Shown: positions 1 through 7,443, numbered from the stretch's first letter. The stretch is 64,000 nucleotides of DNA from JABDLO01 sp035327565 (GCA_035327565.1 DAOLDB010000018.1:3640-67639), one strand, 5' to 3'. Notes: a model not told the origin generated them from the letters alone. Numbers and translations are program-made.

Positions 1-158
1 AAAGTATACAATTAAATATCACTGACAATGCAGAATATGGATGTACCCTTGAATTCATAGATAATTTTGAAGAAAATGATCATGTAAGGATATATAAAGT
101 AAAGAATTTTAGATACAATCTGGTTTTTGATACCTGTATACTATCTGTTAATTTTTAG
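1..158 (+). CDS. 3' end of a hypothetical protein (partial)
   Basis: An open frame enters from the left edge and ends at a TAG at 156-158, giving the last 52 codons or so of a protein that starts outside the window. The visible tail is rich in Asn, Asp, Ile and Phe and shows no motif I recognise. It lies on the same strand as the serine hydrolase that follows after about 125 bases without an obvious terminator. It could be chance, but an open frame of this length in AT-rich DNA ending just before an intergenic gap fits a truncated gene. Confidence 0.4.
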   Translation, partial: SIQLNITDNAEYGCTLEFIDNFEENDHVRIYKVKNFRYNLVFDTCILSVNF

Positions 159-284
159 GGTGCCATTTAAGATTAAATAATGCATATTGTAATTACTTTT
201 ACACATTTAGTAACAAAATATAGTTTCTGGGCGAATAAGAGAATGTCACACTTTATGTAATAACTGTGCATATACCTTGAAAAA

Positions 285-1721
285 ATGAAAGCAATTTGTC
301 AACTTTTAGTTTATACTATCCTGCTCACTTCAGGATATTCACAAAGTGGTAACAAAGATTACTCTGAAGTATTCAAGCTTGTAGAAGTGTGGCTGGAGGC
401 GCAAAAGGATTATGAACAATTGCCGGGATTAACAGGAATTGTTATAGAGGATCAGAAAGTAATATGGACTGGTGCTTTTGGTATGTCTGATGTGGAAAAT
501 CAGGTTCAAACCCAAACTTCAACTCTTTTCAGCATTTGTTCAATTTCCAAGTTATTTACTTCCATTGCGATTATGAAATTATATGATGAAGGAAAATTGC
601 GCCTGGATGATCGCCTGGAAGACATTCTTCCCACTTTTCAACTTGAACAAAAATATTATGGTAGTGGACCCATTACCATTCGTTCTTTGCTTACACATTC
701 TTCAGGACTTCCCAGAGAAGCTGACTATCCGTATTGGACAGGACCTTACTTTCCGTTTCCTGGTAAAGACCAGATTGATGCAAAATTAGGTAACCAGGAA
801 ACGTTGTACCCCGCCTCAACTTATTTACAATATAGCAATCTTGGTATTGTCCTATTAGGGGATATTATAGAACAGGTTTCAGGCGTTTCATATGATGAAT
901 ATATTGAAAAGAATATTTTAATTCCTCTGGGTCTTACAAATACCCGTACGGAAATGCCCGAACAACTGTATGGAAAGGAACTGTCAGTTGGGTACAGCGC
1001 GATTTCAAGGGATCTTAAACGTGAAAAGGTTAATTTTTTTAAAGCCAATGGAATAGCAGCTGCAGCCGGGTTTTCATCAAATGTAGTAGATTTAGGGAAA
1101 TTTGCTGCCTGGCTAATCAGATTAAGAGATATTTCGGAAACTGAAATATTAAAGTCATCCACACTAAAATACATGCACAATGTTCATTGGACAAACCCTG
1201 ATTGGAAGCTTACATGGGGTCTGGGATTTATTGTAAACAGGAGTTCTGAGGGTATAACATGGGTAGGACATGACGGAAGTTGCCCAGGGTACAGAACAAC
1301 ACTCCAAATAGATTTAAAAAACAAACGAGCATTTTCAATAATGATTAATGCTAACGGTACCAATCCTGACAAATATGTAAATGGGATCAATGGAATTTTG
1401 AGTAAAATGAAAACAACTGAAAAAGTAGACGATCAAAAGGAAATCAAAAATTTAAACGAATATGCAGGTCATTACAATACAATGCCCTGGCAAAGTGAAG
1501 TTTATTTTTCAACCTGGTACGGAAATCTGGTCAGAATCAGTTTGCCTTCGGAAAAACCAGAAACAACTATGACTTTTTATAAGCATATCGAAGGAGATAC
1601 TTTTCGTAGAATCAGGGACGATGACGAATTAGGTGAAACACTTGTTTTTGAAAGGGATGCAAATAACAAGATCATTCATTACAAATCTCATAGTAATTAT
1701 TCAACAAAAATCAATAAATAA
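285..1721 (+). CDS. Beta-lactamase-family serine hydrolase (class C / PBP-like)
   Basis: A 478-residue exported serine hydrolase of the beta-lactamase/D-alanyl-D-alanine carboxypeptidase superfamily (PF00144 type). Residues 1-19 form a signal peptide ending at S-Q. The catalytic tetrad SxxK is Ser86-Ile-Ser-Lys89, the second motif is Tyr183-Ser-Asn185, and the KTG-equivalent is His329-Asp-Gly331, the HxG variant common in esterase-like members. A long C-terminal extension after about residue 375 resembles the small beta-rich domain often attached to these enzymes. The substrate cannot be told from sequence: family members include peptidases, esterases and a few true beta-lactamases. It stands alone; the next gene begins 164 bases later. 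It should act in the periplasm or at the cell surface. Confidence 0.85.
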   Translation: MKAICQLLVYTILLTSGYSQSGNKDYSEVFKLVEVWLEAQKDYEQLPGLTGIVIEDQKVIWTGAFGMSDVENQVQTQTSTLFSICSISKLFTSIAIMKLYDEGKLRLDDRLEDILPTFQLEQKYYGSGPITIRSLLTHSSGLPREADYPYWTGPYFPFPGKDQIDAKLGNQETLYPASTYLQYSNLGIVLLGDIIEQVSGVSYDEYIEKNILIPLGLTNTRTEMPEQLYGKELSVGYSAISRDLKREKVNFFKANGIAAAAGFSSNVVDLGKFAAWLIRLRDISETEILKSSTLKYMHNVHWTNPDWKLTWGLGFIVNRSSEGITWVGHDGSCPGYRTTLQIDLKNKRAFSIMINANGTNPDKYVNGINGILSKMKTTEKVDDQKEIKNLNEYAGHYNTMPWQSEVYFSTWYGNLVRISLPSEKPETTMTFYKHIEGDTFRRIRDDDELGETLVFERDANNKIIHYKSHSNYSTKINK

Positions 1722-1885
1722 TAAAACAAGGTGGAGCGCCCAGGCTGTGTGTTATTTTCCTGATTCTCGGGAACATAGGAATTCAGATCATTTACAATAA
1801 TTGAATATCTTGGAAAAAAGTCTGTAAGGGAAGATGTTAAGATGGTTGTTTATTTTTATAATAATTAGTACTTAAAACAATTACC

Positions 1886-2278
1886 ATGCACAATGAAATA
1901 CATTTTTTCAATCAATCTCAATCAAAAGAATATGCTGTCATTTGCGACCATCTGGCTTCGATGATCGATCAATATTTATCCGGAACGGAAAGCAAAATAT
2001 GGCACCGGCATCCGGTATGGTTCCTGGATGGAAATCCTATTGTAGGATACAGCATTCAGAAGCCCGGAGTTCGCCTGATGTTTTGGAGTGGTGCGGATTT
2101 TGATGAATCAGATTTAAATGTGTTGGGCAAGAAATTCAAGGATGCATCCGTTTTTTACAAACATATTTCTGATATAGATAATGAAACGCTCAAAAGATGG
2201 TTGAAAAAATCAATGGAGATACAGTGGGATTATAAGAATATTGTGAAGCGCAAAGGTGAATTACTTCGTTTGAAATAG
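1886..2278 (+). CDS. DUF1801 domain-containing protein
   Basis: A 130-residue soluble protein with a DUF1801 / YdhG-like fold, judged from the pattern H-x-H-P-V-W-F near residue 41, the Gly-rich strand around residues 50-60 and the F-W-S-G segment that follows. The family has a small alpha/beta fold of unsettled function; some members have been called iron chaperones. No signal peptide. It is the first of six small genes on the same strand with gaps of 8 to about 110 bases, the next starting 8 bases after its stop, which suggests co-transcription. I cannot name a substrate. Confidence 0.7.
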   Translation: MHNEIHFFNQSQSKEYAVICDHLASMIDQYLSGTESKIWHRHPVWFLDGNPIVGYSIQKPGVRLMFWSGADFDESDLNVLGKKFKDASVFYKHISDIDNETLKRWLKKSMEIQWDYKNIVKRKGELLRLK

Positions 2279-2285
2279 TAGAAGA

Positions 2286-2642
2286 ATGATGAATGAAATC
2301 GAAACTTATATAAACAGTTTTCCCGAACATGTGCAGAAAATATTACGAGAAATTAGAGGAATCATTATGTCACTGGCACCGGATGCAGTAGAAAGCATGG
2401 CCTACAGTATGCCAGCATACAAAACGAACAATAGACCTCTGGTTTATTTTGCAGCCTATCGTAATCATATAGGATTGTATGCTCTACCATCCGGCCATAA
2501 AGAATTTGAGGCGAATTTGAAAGGTTATAGAAAAGGCAAAGGTTCTGTCCAGTTTCCTTTAGATAGCCCTATCCCTTTTGATTTGATAAGGCGGATAGTG
2601 CAATTCAGAATCTCAGAAAATCAAAAGAATAATAAATTTTGA
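2286..2642 (+). CDS. DUF1801 / iron-chaperone-like protein
   Basis: A 118-residue cytosolic protein of the DUF1801 family, YdhG-like branch. Typical features are the N-terminal helix with Y-I-x-x-F-P, the segment E-S-M-A-Y-S-M-P-A-Y (about residues 37-46), Y-F-A-A-Y-R-N-H-I-G-L-Y, and the late G-K-G-S-V-Q-F-P strand. Homologues are annotated as iron chaperones by analogy with frataxin-like proteins; direct evidence is thin. It starts 8 bases after the preceding DUF1801 gene, so two divergent paralogues sit side by side, probably translated from one message. Two adjacent ATGs (2286 and 2289) could each be the start. Confidence 0.75.
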   Translation: MMNEIETYINSFPEHVQKILREIRGIIMSLAPDAVESMAYSMPAYKTNNRPLVYFAAYRNHIGLYALPSGHKEFEANLKGYRKGKGSVQFPLDSPIPFDLIRRIVQFRISENQKNNKF

Positions 2643-2673
2643 ATCCTGGGAAAACTATGTAATCCCAAGTGGG

Positions 2674-2698
2674 CAATTTATAATTTAATTATAAATTG
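2674..2698. repeat. 25-bp perfect AT-rich palindrome
   Basis: Two 11-base arms (CAATTTATAAT and its complement) flank a 3-base centre in the 110-base gap between the second DUF1801 gene and the first VOC gene. It is followed by GGGATC, not a T-run, so it does not look like a Rho-independent terminator. It could be an operator or an mRNA-processing hairpin. Confidence 0.5.
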
Positions 2699-2751
2699 GG
2701 ATCAGAGAAGAATGGTTTTTCCTATTTAATGAAAGAATAAATGACTGAATT

Positions 2752-3138
2752 ATGTCAAAACAATTTAAACCTACAGGTTACAATTCAGCATCACCTTATT
2801 TTATTGTCTATGAGGCAGACCGATTTGTCGATCTCATGCAAAGGATTTTTGATGTAAAGAAATTGCGTTTTTATCGCAATCCGGATGGAAGTATTATGCA
2901 TGGGGAATTCCAGATAGACGATTCGGTGATCATGCTGGGAAATGCTTCAGATCAATACCCGCCGGTTCCCATGATCATGCATGTATATGTATCGGATGTG
3001 GATGCCACCTTTAAAAAGGCCATTGATGCTGGATGTGAAGTGATAGAAACTCCTTCAGTGCGGGAAGGTGATCCGGACAAACGGGGTACATTTAAAGATT
3101 TTGGAGGCAACCTATGGTCTATTGGAACACAATGTTAA
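2752..3138 (+). CDS. VOC superfamily protein (glyoxalase/PhnB-like)
   Basis: A 128-residue protein of the vicinal-oxygen-chelate superfamily, with one pair of beta-alpha-beta-beta-beta modules. Visible features are the start pattern S-P-Y-F-I-V, the central M-H-G-E-F-Q-I-D-D-S strand, V-Y-V-S-D-V-D-A-T-F-K-K-A near residue 80 and the C-terminal F-K-D-F-G-G-N-L-W-S-I that normally carries a metal ligand position. Members include glyoxalase I, dioxygenases and antibiotic-binding proteins; nothing fixes this one. It is followed 16 bases later by a second VOC gene. Confidence 0.75.
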   Translation: MSKQFKPTGYNSASPYFIVYEADRFVDLMQRIFDVKKLRFYRNPDGSIMHGEFQIDDSVIMLGNASDQYPPVPMIMHVYVSDVDATFKKAIDAGCEVIETPSVREGDPDKRGTFKDFGGNLWSIGTQC

Positions 3139-3154
3139 TCAGGTAATTAAAATT

Positions 3155-3529
3155 ATGGAAGATGAAGTAATTTTTAGAGGGGGACCCAATATTGCTATTA
3201 AGATCCCGAAAAGAAAATACGAGCAAACCATTGCATTTTACAGGAATGTCCTTAAGATGGAGGTTGAGGAAAGTCCGATTAATCATCCAACCATTTCCAG
3301 AACCCACCGACTACAGTTTGGTGAGAATATTCTTTGGCTGGATTGTGTGGACAACTATTCCCGATCGGAAATTTGGTTGGAGCTTACTGTAAACCATGTG
3401 GACGGAGCTACAAATTATCTTCGTTCTAATGGTGTTGAAACCTGTGACGAACTTGAAGAACTTTCTAATAATATGCATTGGATTACAGATCCGGCAGGAA
3501 ATGTATTTTTGGTTTGTGAAAATCAATAG
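3155..3529 (+). CDS. VOC superfamily protein
   Basis: A 124-residue VOC-fold protein. The frame is open upstream to 3068, but those codons overlap the preceding gene; the ATG at 3155, 16 bases after the previous stop, gives the expected length and puts the first beta strand (N-I-A-I-K-I) at the N-terminus. The pattern T-I-A-F-Y-R-N-V-L marks the usual helix, and D-P-A-G-N-V-F the closing strand. Substrate unknown. It belongs to the same run of small cytosolic genes. Confidence 0.72.
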   Translation: MEDEVIFRGGPNIAIKIPKRKYEQTIAFYRNVLKMEVEESPINHPTISRTHRLQFGENILWLDCVDNYSRSEIWLELTVNHVDGATNYLRSNGVETCDELEELSNNMHWITDPAGNVFLVCENQ

Positions 3530-3559
3530 CCGCCAATCGTTCTCTTTAAAATAAAAAAA

Positions 3560-3973
3560 ATGATCAATGCAATTCAACCCTATTTACATTTTACAGACAA
3601 TTGCAAGGAAGCAATGCATTTTTACCAATCAGTATTTGGTGGAAAGCTTGAAATCACTTCTATTGGTGATTCTCCTGCCAAGGATCAGTTTCCAATAGAA
3701 CTTCATGATCAGATTTTACATTCAAGTTTGATTCATGGACAATTCAACATAATGGCTTCGGATATGTGCGGCCAGGGTGAACTGTTGCAAGGAAATTCAA
3801 TACAGTTGAGTCTCCATTGCAATAGTGAAGAAGAAATTCATCGACTATATAATAAACTTTCTGAAAAGGGTACTGTATTAAGTGAACTGAAGAAAGAGTT
3901 TTGGGGCTCACTTTTTGCCATGATTATTGACTGTTTTGGCGTAAGATGGATGCTTTCCTATGAATTGCAGTAA
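3560..3973 (+). CDS. PhnB-like VOC family protein
   Basis: A 137-residue protein of the PhnB / 3-demethylubiquinone-9-methyltransferase-like VOC subgroup. It shows Q-P-Y-L-H-F at the N-terminus, A-M-x-F-Y-Q-S-V-F-G-G, then H-D-Q-I-L-H-S-S-L, I-M-A-S-D and a C-terminal W-G-S-L-F-A-M-I-I-D-x-F-G-V-R-W-M. The subgroup name comes from similarity only; most members have no proven methyltransferase activity. It starts 30 bases after the previous VOC gene. Third VOC protein in a row, each from a different sub-branch rather than a recent tandem copy. Confidence 0.78.
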   Translation: MINAIQPYLHFTDNCKEAMHFYQSVFGGKLEITSIGDSPAKDQFPIELHDQILHSSLIHGQFNIMASDMCGQGELLQGNSIQLSLHCNSEEEIHRLYNKLSEKGTVLSELKKEFWGSLFAMIIDCFGVRWMLSYELQ

Positions 3974-4032
3974 TGGAATGAATGTTGGATTGGGTAAGTA
4001 TGCCTGACTCTGTATAACTTAAATGTCATTGT

Positions 4033-4386
4033 ATGACACAAATTGATCGAATCAGGAATTTCGCCTTGTCGTTCCCGAAAGCAACGGAGGAAACTCATTT
4101 TGACAAAACTTCCTTCAGGGTGAAGAAGAAAATCTTCGCCACATTTGACGCGAAAACCAATAAACTTTGTTTAAAACTCTCTGAAATTGAGCAGGATATA
4201 TTTTCATTGATTAACAGGCAAGTGATATATCCTGTTCCTAACCAATGGGGTAAAAAGGGATGGACATTAATTGAATTGGATAAACTGGATAATGAGATTT
4301 TGTTGGATGCACTCAGAAAGGCCTATTGTACAGTGGCACCTAAAAGCCTTGTAATAGAGATTTTAACTGACGAAAATGGTACTTAA
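4033..4386 (+). CDS. MmcQ/YjbR family protein
   Basis: A 117-residue protein of the MmcQ/YjbR family (CyaY-like fold, sometimes called DNA-binding). Marks are the N-terminal R-N-F-A-L-S-F-P-x-A-x-E-E-T-H-F, then F-R-V-K-K-K-I-F-A-T-F, the L-C-L-K-L strand, and W-G-K-K-G-W-T near residue 74. Function in bacteria is not settled. It ends the run of small cytosolic genes; the next start is about 170 bases on, after a new promoter. Confidence 0.78.
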   Translation: MTQIDRIRNFALSFPKATEETHFDKTSFRVKKKIFATFDAKTNKLCLKLSEIEQDIFSLINRQVIYPVPNQWGKKGWTLIELDKLDNEILLDALRKAYCTVAPKSLVIEILTDENGT

Positions 4387-4484
4387 ATAGAGCCCGCTTG
4401 TTGATGATATCACCTTTTTGTGAATAAAATGAAGTAGATAGGACATTGATCTGCAAATATTGTGGAAGAAATATTACTATTTAA

Positions 4485-4515
4485 TTGATAAAGTTAGGAA
4501 ACCTAACTATATTTG
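4485..4515 (+). promoter_or_regulatory. Bacteroidota promoter with embedded palindromic operator
   Basis: A -33-like TTG at 4485-4487 and a perfect -7 box TATATTTG at 4508-4515 are separated by exactly 20 bases. The spacer holds the palindrome GTTAGG-AAA-CCTAAC (4493-4507), with one further A/T pair outside. The layout fits a repressor site that blocks RNA polymerase. It lies 40 bases upstream of the thioredoxin-like gene. The MarR regulator at 6379 is the nearest intact candidate to bind it; that link is inference. Confidence 0.65.
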
Positions 4516-4554
4516 CACTGACAATGTTGTCATAGACGTAAAAAAACAGTAGAA

Positions 4555-4788
4555 ATGGCTAAATCAATTTTTTATCATGCCGGGTGTCCGGTTTGTTTCA
4601 GTGCAGAACAAGACATTATTCATCTTGTTGGCGAAAACAATGTGGAGGTGGTTCACATAGGCAAGAATCGAGATCGGATATCTGAAGCCGAATTCAAAGG
4701 GGTTAAATCTGTTCCTGCATTAGTTACCCCTGGCGGTAATGTATTGCACATTAATTTTGGTGCTACTATTGATGATGTTAAGGGGTGA
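4555..4788 (+). CDS. Thioredoxin/glutaredoxin-like mini-protein (CPVC)
   Basis: A 77-residue protein, shorter than a normal thioredoxin (about 105). It begins with a beta strand (S-I-F-Y-H-A-G) followed by the redox motif Cys11-Pro-Val-Cys14, and later has K-S-V-P-A-L-V, the strand with the cis-proline that packs against the active site in thioredoxins and glutaredoxins. No signal peptide, so it should act in the cytoplasm as a disulfide reductase or carrier. It has its own operator-containing promoter and lies upstream of an exported protein, 69 bases away. Fold assignment is firm; partner proteins are unknown. Confidence 0.75.
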   Translation: MAKSIFYHAGCPVCFSAEQDIIHLVGENNVEVVHIGKNRDRISEAEFKGVKSVPALVTPGGNVLHINFGATIDDVKG

Positions 4789-4857
4789 AAAAGATTTAGA
4801 CAATAAATCTATTATTTTATCTAAATGGAATTTATATAATTTTAAAAACCTTATAAA

Positions 4858-5598
4858 ATGAGAATGTTATCACTTATCATCTTTGCTTCAATAGCTATAG
4901 TGTTGAAATCAAACGCATGTGATAAATGCGTAGACTATAACAATGACGATTTTCAAATTAAAAGTGTGAATGTAAGACATTCAGAAGCCATTGCAGCTAC
5001 TATTTGGGAAATCGCTGTCAAAGGGACTGCAGGTAAGACAAAACCAATTCCCGCAGGCCAACTCAATGGTGCCCCGGTATTGGGATATGTATTTCCAACA
5101 ACTTTAAAGCCAACAGATGTTGGATTTAGCGATACTGATGGGCTAGTTGCACTTGCTTTGACTTCACATCCTGATTTTGACGATACCCCTTTATGGGATG
5201 AAGACAATGATGGTGATTATGGAAATGATGGTATTATTTGGCATCCGCATTGGGTTGTTTTGACTGAAGACACACGTGTAGAAGGTGGTTTGGCGGTTAA
5301 ACAATTTGACCCTAATGAGAATAGTGTGAAATTGCCACCAACCAATCCCGGAATGCCCATGTATATGGATTCACCTGGATTTCAGGTTATGACAAAGGAA
5401 AATATAATCAGAGTGGTTGTTCCTGATTATCGAATGAACAACCGAAAAGATTTTTCTTATGATGGTGTTGCAGCCTATATGCAAGTTTATACTGGTGAAG
5501 GTGAAGGACATGGTGGAGGAGACAAGCCTATGCTTGGAGTCTATAAAGTGTATTCTGTAGCAAGTGGTGATCTATCGTTACCTTACACAATAGAGTAA
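4858..5598 (+). CDS. Exported Asp-rich protein of unknown function
   Basis: A 246-residue protein with a hydrophobic signal peptide (residues 1-18) followed at once by Cys21-Asp-Lys-Cys24. I do not recognise the family. The middle is acidic (D-E-D-N-D-G-D-Y-G-N-D-G near residue 118) in a way that suggests calcium binding, and there are several His/Trp patches (W-H-P-H-W-V-V) and a late G-H-G-G-G-D segment that could hold metal. It may share the promoter at 4485-4515 with the thioredoxin-like gene and is closed by a strong terminator. The redox neighbour and the paired cysteines hint at oxidative folding or a redox-linked role in the periplasm, but that is only context. Confidence 0.6.
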   Translation: MRMLSLIIFASIAIVLKSNACDKCVDYNNDDFQIKSVNVRHSEAIAATIWEIAVKGTAGKTKPIPAGQLNGAPVLGYVFPTTLKPTDVGFSDTDGLVALALTSHPDFDDTPLWDEDNDGDYGNDGIIWHPHWVVLTEDTRVEGGLAVKQFDPNENSVKLPPTNPGMPMYMDSPGFQVMTKENIIRVVVPDYRMNNRKDFSYDGVAAYMQVYTGEGEGHGGGDKPMLGVYKVYSVASGDLSLPYTIE

Positions 5599-5607
5599 TT
5601 TTATTTG

Positions 5608-5651
5608 CCCCATAAAGTTAGGATAACTATCTTTATGGGGTCCTTTTTTTT
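5608..5651 (+). terminator. Rho-independent terminator
   Basis: A 10-bp perfect stem, CCCCATAAAG (5608-5617) with CTTTATGGGG (5631-5640), has a 13-base loop and is followed by TCC and eight Ts. It sits 10 bases after the stop of the Asp-rich exported protein and separates it from the DUF2024 operon. Confidence 0.9.
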
Positions 5652-5735
5652 GAGGGGATAAATGGTTTCTCAGTAGAGGAAATAGGCATTATTATTTTTA
5701 TTGATCAATATAGTCAGGATACTTCAATCCTGTAA

Positions 5736-6008
5736 ATGAAAGAAATGAAAGTTGCAGTTTGGGATACCTATGTAATGAAAAATGATGGTACCGTCATGCA
5801 TTTTGATATAATAGCACCTTCAGAAATTACAGATACCACTATCATTTATGGCTACGGGGAAGAATATTTAAGGACTAAAGGCATGTTTGGTCAAGCGCTG
5901 TCATCAAAAGAATGTCGCTACTGTCACATAAGAGTAGTCCAACCTCAATGGAAAGAAGATATCGATCAAAAAGGATATTTTATTCTTGAAATGGAAAACT
6001 GTCTTTAA
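5736..6008 (+). CDS. DUF2024 family protein
   Basis: A 90-residue cytosolic protein matching DUF2024: the opening M-K-V-A-V-W-D-T-Y-V, then G-T-V-M-H-F-D-I, and the conserved Cys60-x-x-Cys63-His64 (E-C-R-Y-C-H-I). Function is unknown. The C-x-x-C-H resembles a haem-c site but there is no export signal, so metal binding or a redox role is more likely. The start at 5736 gives M-K-E-M-K-V; the second ATG at 5745 gives the family's usual N-terminus and may be the true start. Its stop overlaps the start of the haemoglobin gene by one base, so the two are translationally coupled. Confidence 0.8.
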   Translation: MKEMKVAVWDTYVMKNDGTVMHFDIIAPSEITDTTIIYGYGEEYLRTKGMFGQALSSKECRYCHIRVVQPQWKEDIDQKGYFILEMENCL

Positions 6009-6382
6009 TGAAAAAAGATATTGAGAATGAAAAGGATATAGAATTGCTGATCAATTCTTTTTACAAAAAAGTGAGAAAGAGCAGGATTCTTGGTTTTATA
6101 TTTGACGAAGTAGCCAGGGTACACTGGGAATCACATCTACCGCAAATGTATTCATTTTGGGGGAGTTTACTTCTGGGCATGCACAGTTATACGGGTAATC
6201 CTGTGCAAAAGCACATTGAATTGAGCAAGCGCGTCAGAATGAAGGAAATAGAATTTTCCGAATGGCTGCATTTATTCACTGAAACAGTAGACGAATGCTA
6301 TGAAGGAGAGAAAGCTGAAGAGGCGAAAATAAAAGCAGCTAATATCGCGAGATTAATGCTTCATAAAATTGAAAGTGTATGA
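6008..6382 (+). CDS. Group III truncated haemoglobin
   Basis: A 124-residue truncated globin of group III. Key positions are Tyr19 (B10, in S-F-Y-K-K-V), the E-helix region H-L-P-Q-M-Y-S-F-W (43-51), the proximal His69 in N-P-V-Q-K-H-I-E-L, and Trp86 (G8, in S-E-W-L-H-L-F). Tyr B10 and Trp G8 are the distal residues that stabilise bound oxygen in this group. Roles proposed for group III globins are handling of nitric oxide, peroxide or oxygen under microaerobic conditions. It sits between DUF2024 and a MarR regulator with overlapping start and stop codons on both sides, so its expression is probably tied to that regulator. Confidence 0.92.
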   Translation: MKKDIENEKDIELLINSFYKKVRKSRILGFIFDEVARVHWESHLPQMYSFWGSLLLGMHSYTGNPVQKHIELSKRVRMKEIEFSEWLHLFTETVDECYEGEKAEEAKIKAANIARLMLHKIESV

Positions 6383-6984
6383 ATCAATCGGATTTTAATC
6401 TGATGCATCAAAATGGAAACACAGAGAGTAAAATTGTGGTGTCACTGGAACGAATAGCACAGGCTTTCAGGGTATTGCTTTGGCAAGAGAGTAAGGAGCA
6501 TGCGCTCACCCCCATTCAGGTGCAGGTGCTTATCTTTCTTCACTATCACAGCGATGAAAAATGCAAGGTAAGTTACTTGGCTCATGAATTCAATATGACC
6601 AAAGCGACTATCAGTGATACTGTGAAAATCTTAGAGAACAAAAAGCTGATTTATAAAGTCTTTGAGCCCAAGGATGGACGTAGTTATGTCATCAGGTTAA
6701 CCCACGAAGGAAAGATGCTGGCAGAGAAAACAGCCATGTTCAGCAAAGAAATCAGTAAGCCTATTGACGAAATGGACAAAGATGAAAAAGAAATCCTTTT
6801 GCGGAGTCTCCTCAATATCATCAGGCACCTGAATCAAACAGGAATCATTACCATTCAACGTATGTGTCTGACATGCAGTCACTATCAATCTTCAAAAACA
6901 GCACCTCACTATTGCAGACTACTAAAACAAAGGTTGCATGTCGCGGATTTGCGTATTGATTGTCCCGAACATATTCCAAAATAG
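6379..6984 (+). CDS. MarR family regulator with C-terminal four-cysteine tail
   Basis: A 201-residue winged-helix regulator. The MarR core spans about residues 20-150: recognition helix near 62-85 (V-S-Y-L-A-H-E-F-N-M-T-K-A-T-I-S-D-T-V) and wing with D-G-R-S near 99-102. MarR proteins are usually about 140-160 residues; the extra tail holds Cys163-x-x-Cys166, Cys179 and Cys195, spaced like a zinc or iron-sulfur site. A metal or redox sensor is therefore plausible. The ATG overlaps the stop of the globin gene (ATGA). Targets could include its own operon and the palindrome at 4493-4507. The cysteine pattern is seen; sensing is inference. Confidence 0.85.
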   Translation: MNQSDFNLMHQNGNTESKIVVSLERIAQAFRVLLWQESKEHALTPIQVQVLIFLHYHSDEKCKVSYLAHEFNMTKATISDTVKILENKKLIYKVFEPKDGRSYVIRLTHEGKMLAEKTAMFSKEISKPIDEMDKDEKEILLRSLLNIIRHLNQTGIITIQRMCLTCSHYQSSKTAPHYCRLLKQRLHVADLRIDCPEHIPK

Positions 6985-7065
6985 CAACAGCTCAACGGCA
7001 AGTGGAATAAGTAACTTTCTAAAAGCTTCAAATTCTCTTCTTTGTCTACATTCTGAAATTGATCC

Positions 7066-7443
7066 TCACTCTGACAATTCAATGATTTGACCCTCATTTT
7101 CAGCCAGGTTTCGTCCCCAATGAGCAATGGCATCGAGTGCAGGAATCAATGTTCTACCAAACTCTGTCATGGAATACTCTACTTTAACCGGAGGTTTTTC
7201 TCCAAATACTTTTCTTTGTAATAGGCCGTGTTCTTCCAATGCTTTGAGTTACAGGCTTAACATTTTTTCAGTGATATCAGGTATATGTTTCTTAAGCTCT
7301 GCAAAACGCAAAGTTTTATTTTTCAAATACCACAGAACTACAGTTTTCCACTTGCCTCCTATATAATGCATAGTAATGTCTATGGCACAATGATACGTTT
7401 TGCCTTTAAGATGGAATGCAACATTCCTGCCTTCAATGATCAT
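7066..7443 (-). pseudogene. HxlR family regulator broken by one nonsense codon
   Basis: Read on the minus strand from 7443, the first 64 codons encode an HxlR winged helix (I-G-G-K-W-K-T near residue 30, then L-R-F-A-E-L-K-K-H-I-P-D-I-T-E-K-M-L-S-L). Codon 65 is TAA at 7249-7251. The same frame then continues as the expected second half (L-K-A-L-E-E-H-G-L-L-Q-R-K-V-F, V-E-Y-S-M-T-E-F-G-R-T-L, A-H-W-G) to a TGA at 7066-7068. Total length without the stop would be 125 residues, normal for the family. HxlR proteins usually have Gln after S-L, so a single CAA-to-TAA change explains it. A sequencing error is the other explanation. Confidence 0.88.

Noticed and set aside
3068..3154. Longer N-terminus for the second VOC protein
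   Set aside because: These codons overlap the preceding VOC gene and would add residues not seen in the fold; the ATG at 3155 is better.
4793..4840. Terminator between the thioredoxin-like and Asp-rich genes
   Set aside because: ATTTAGA/TCTAAAT can pair over 7 AT-rich bases with a long loop, but no T-run follows; too weak to call.
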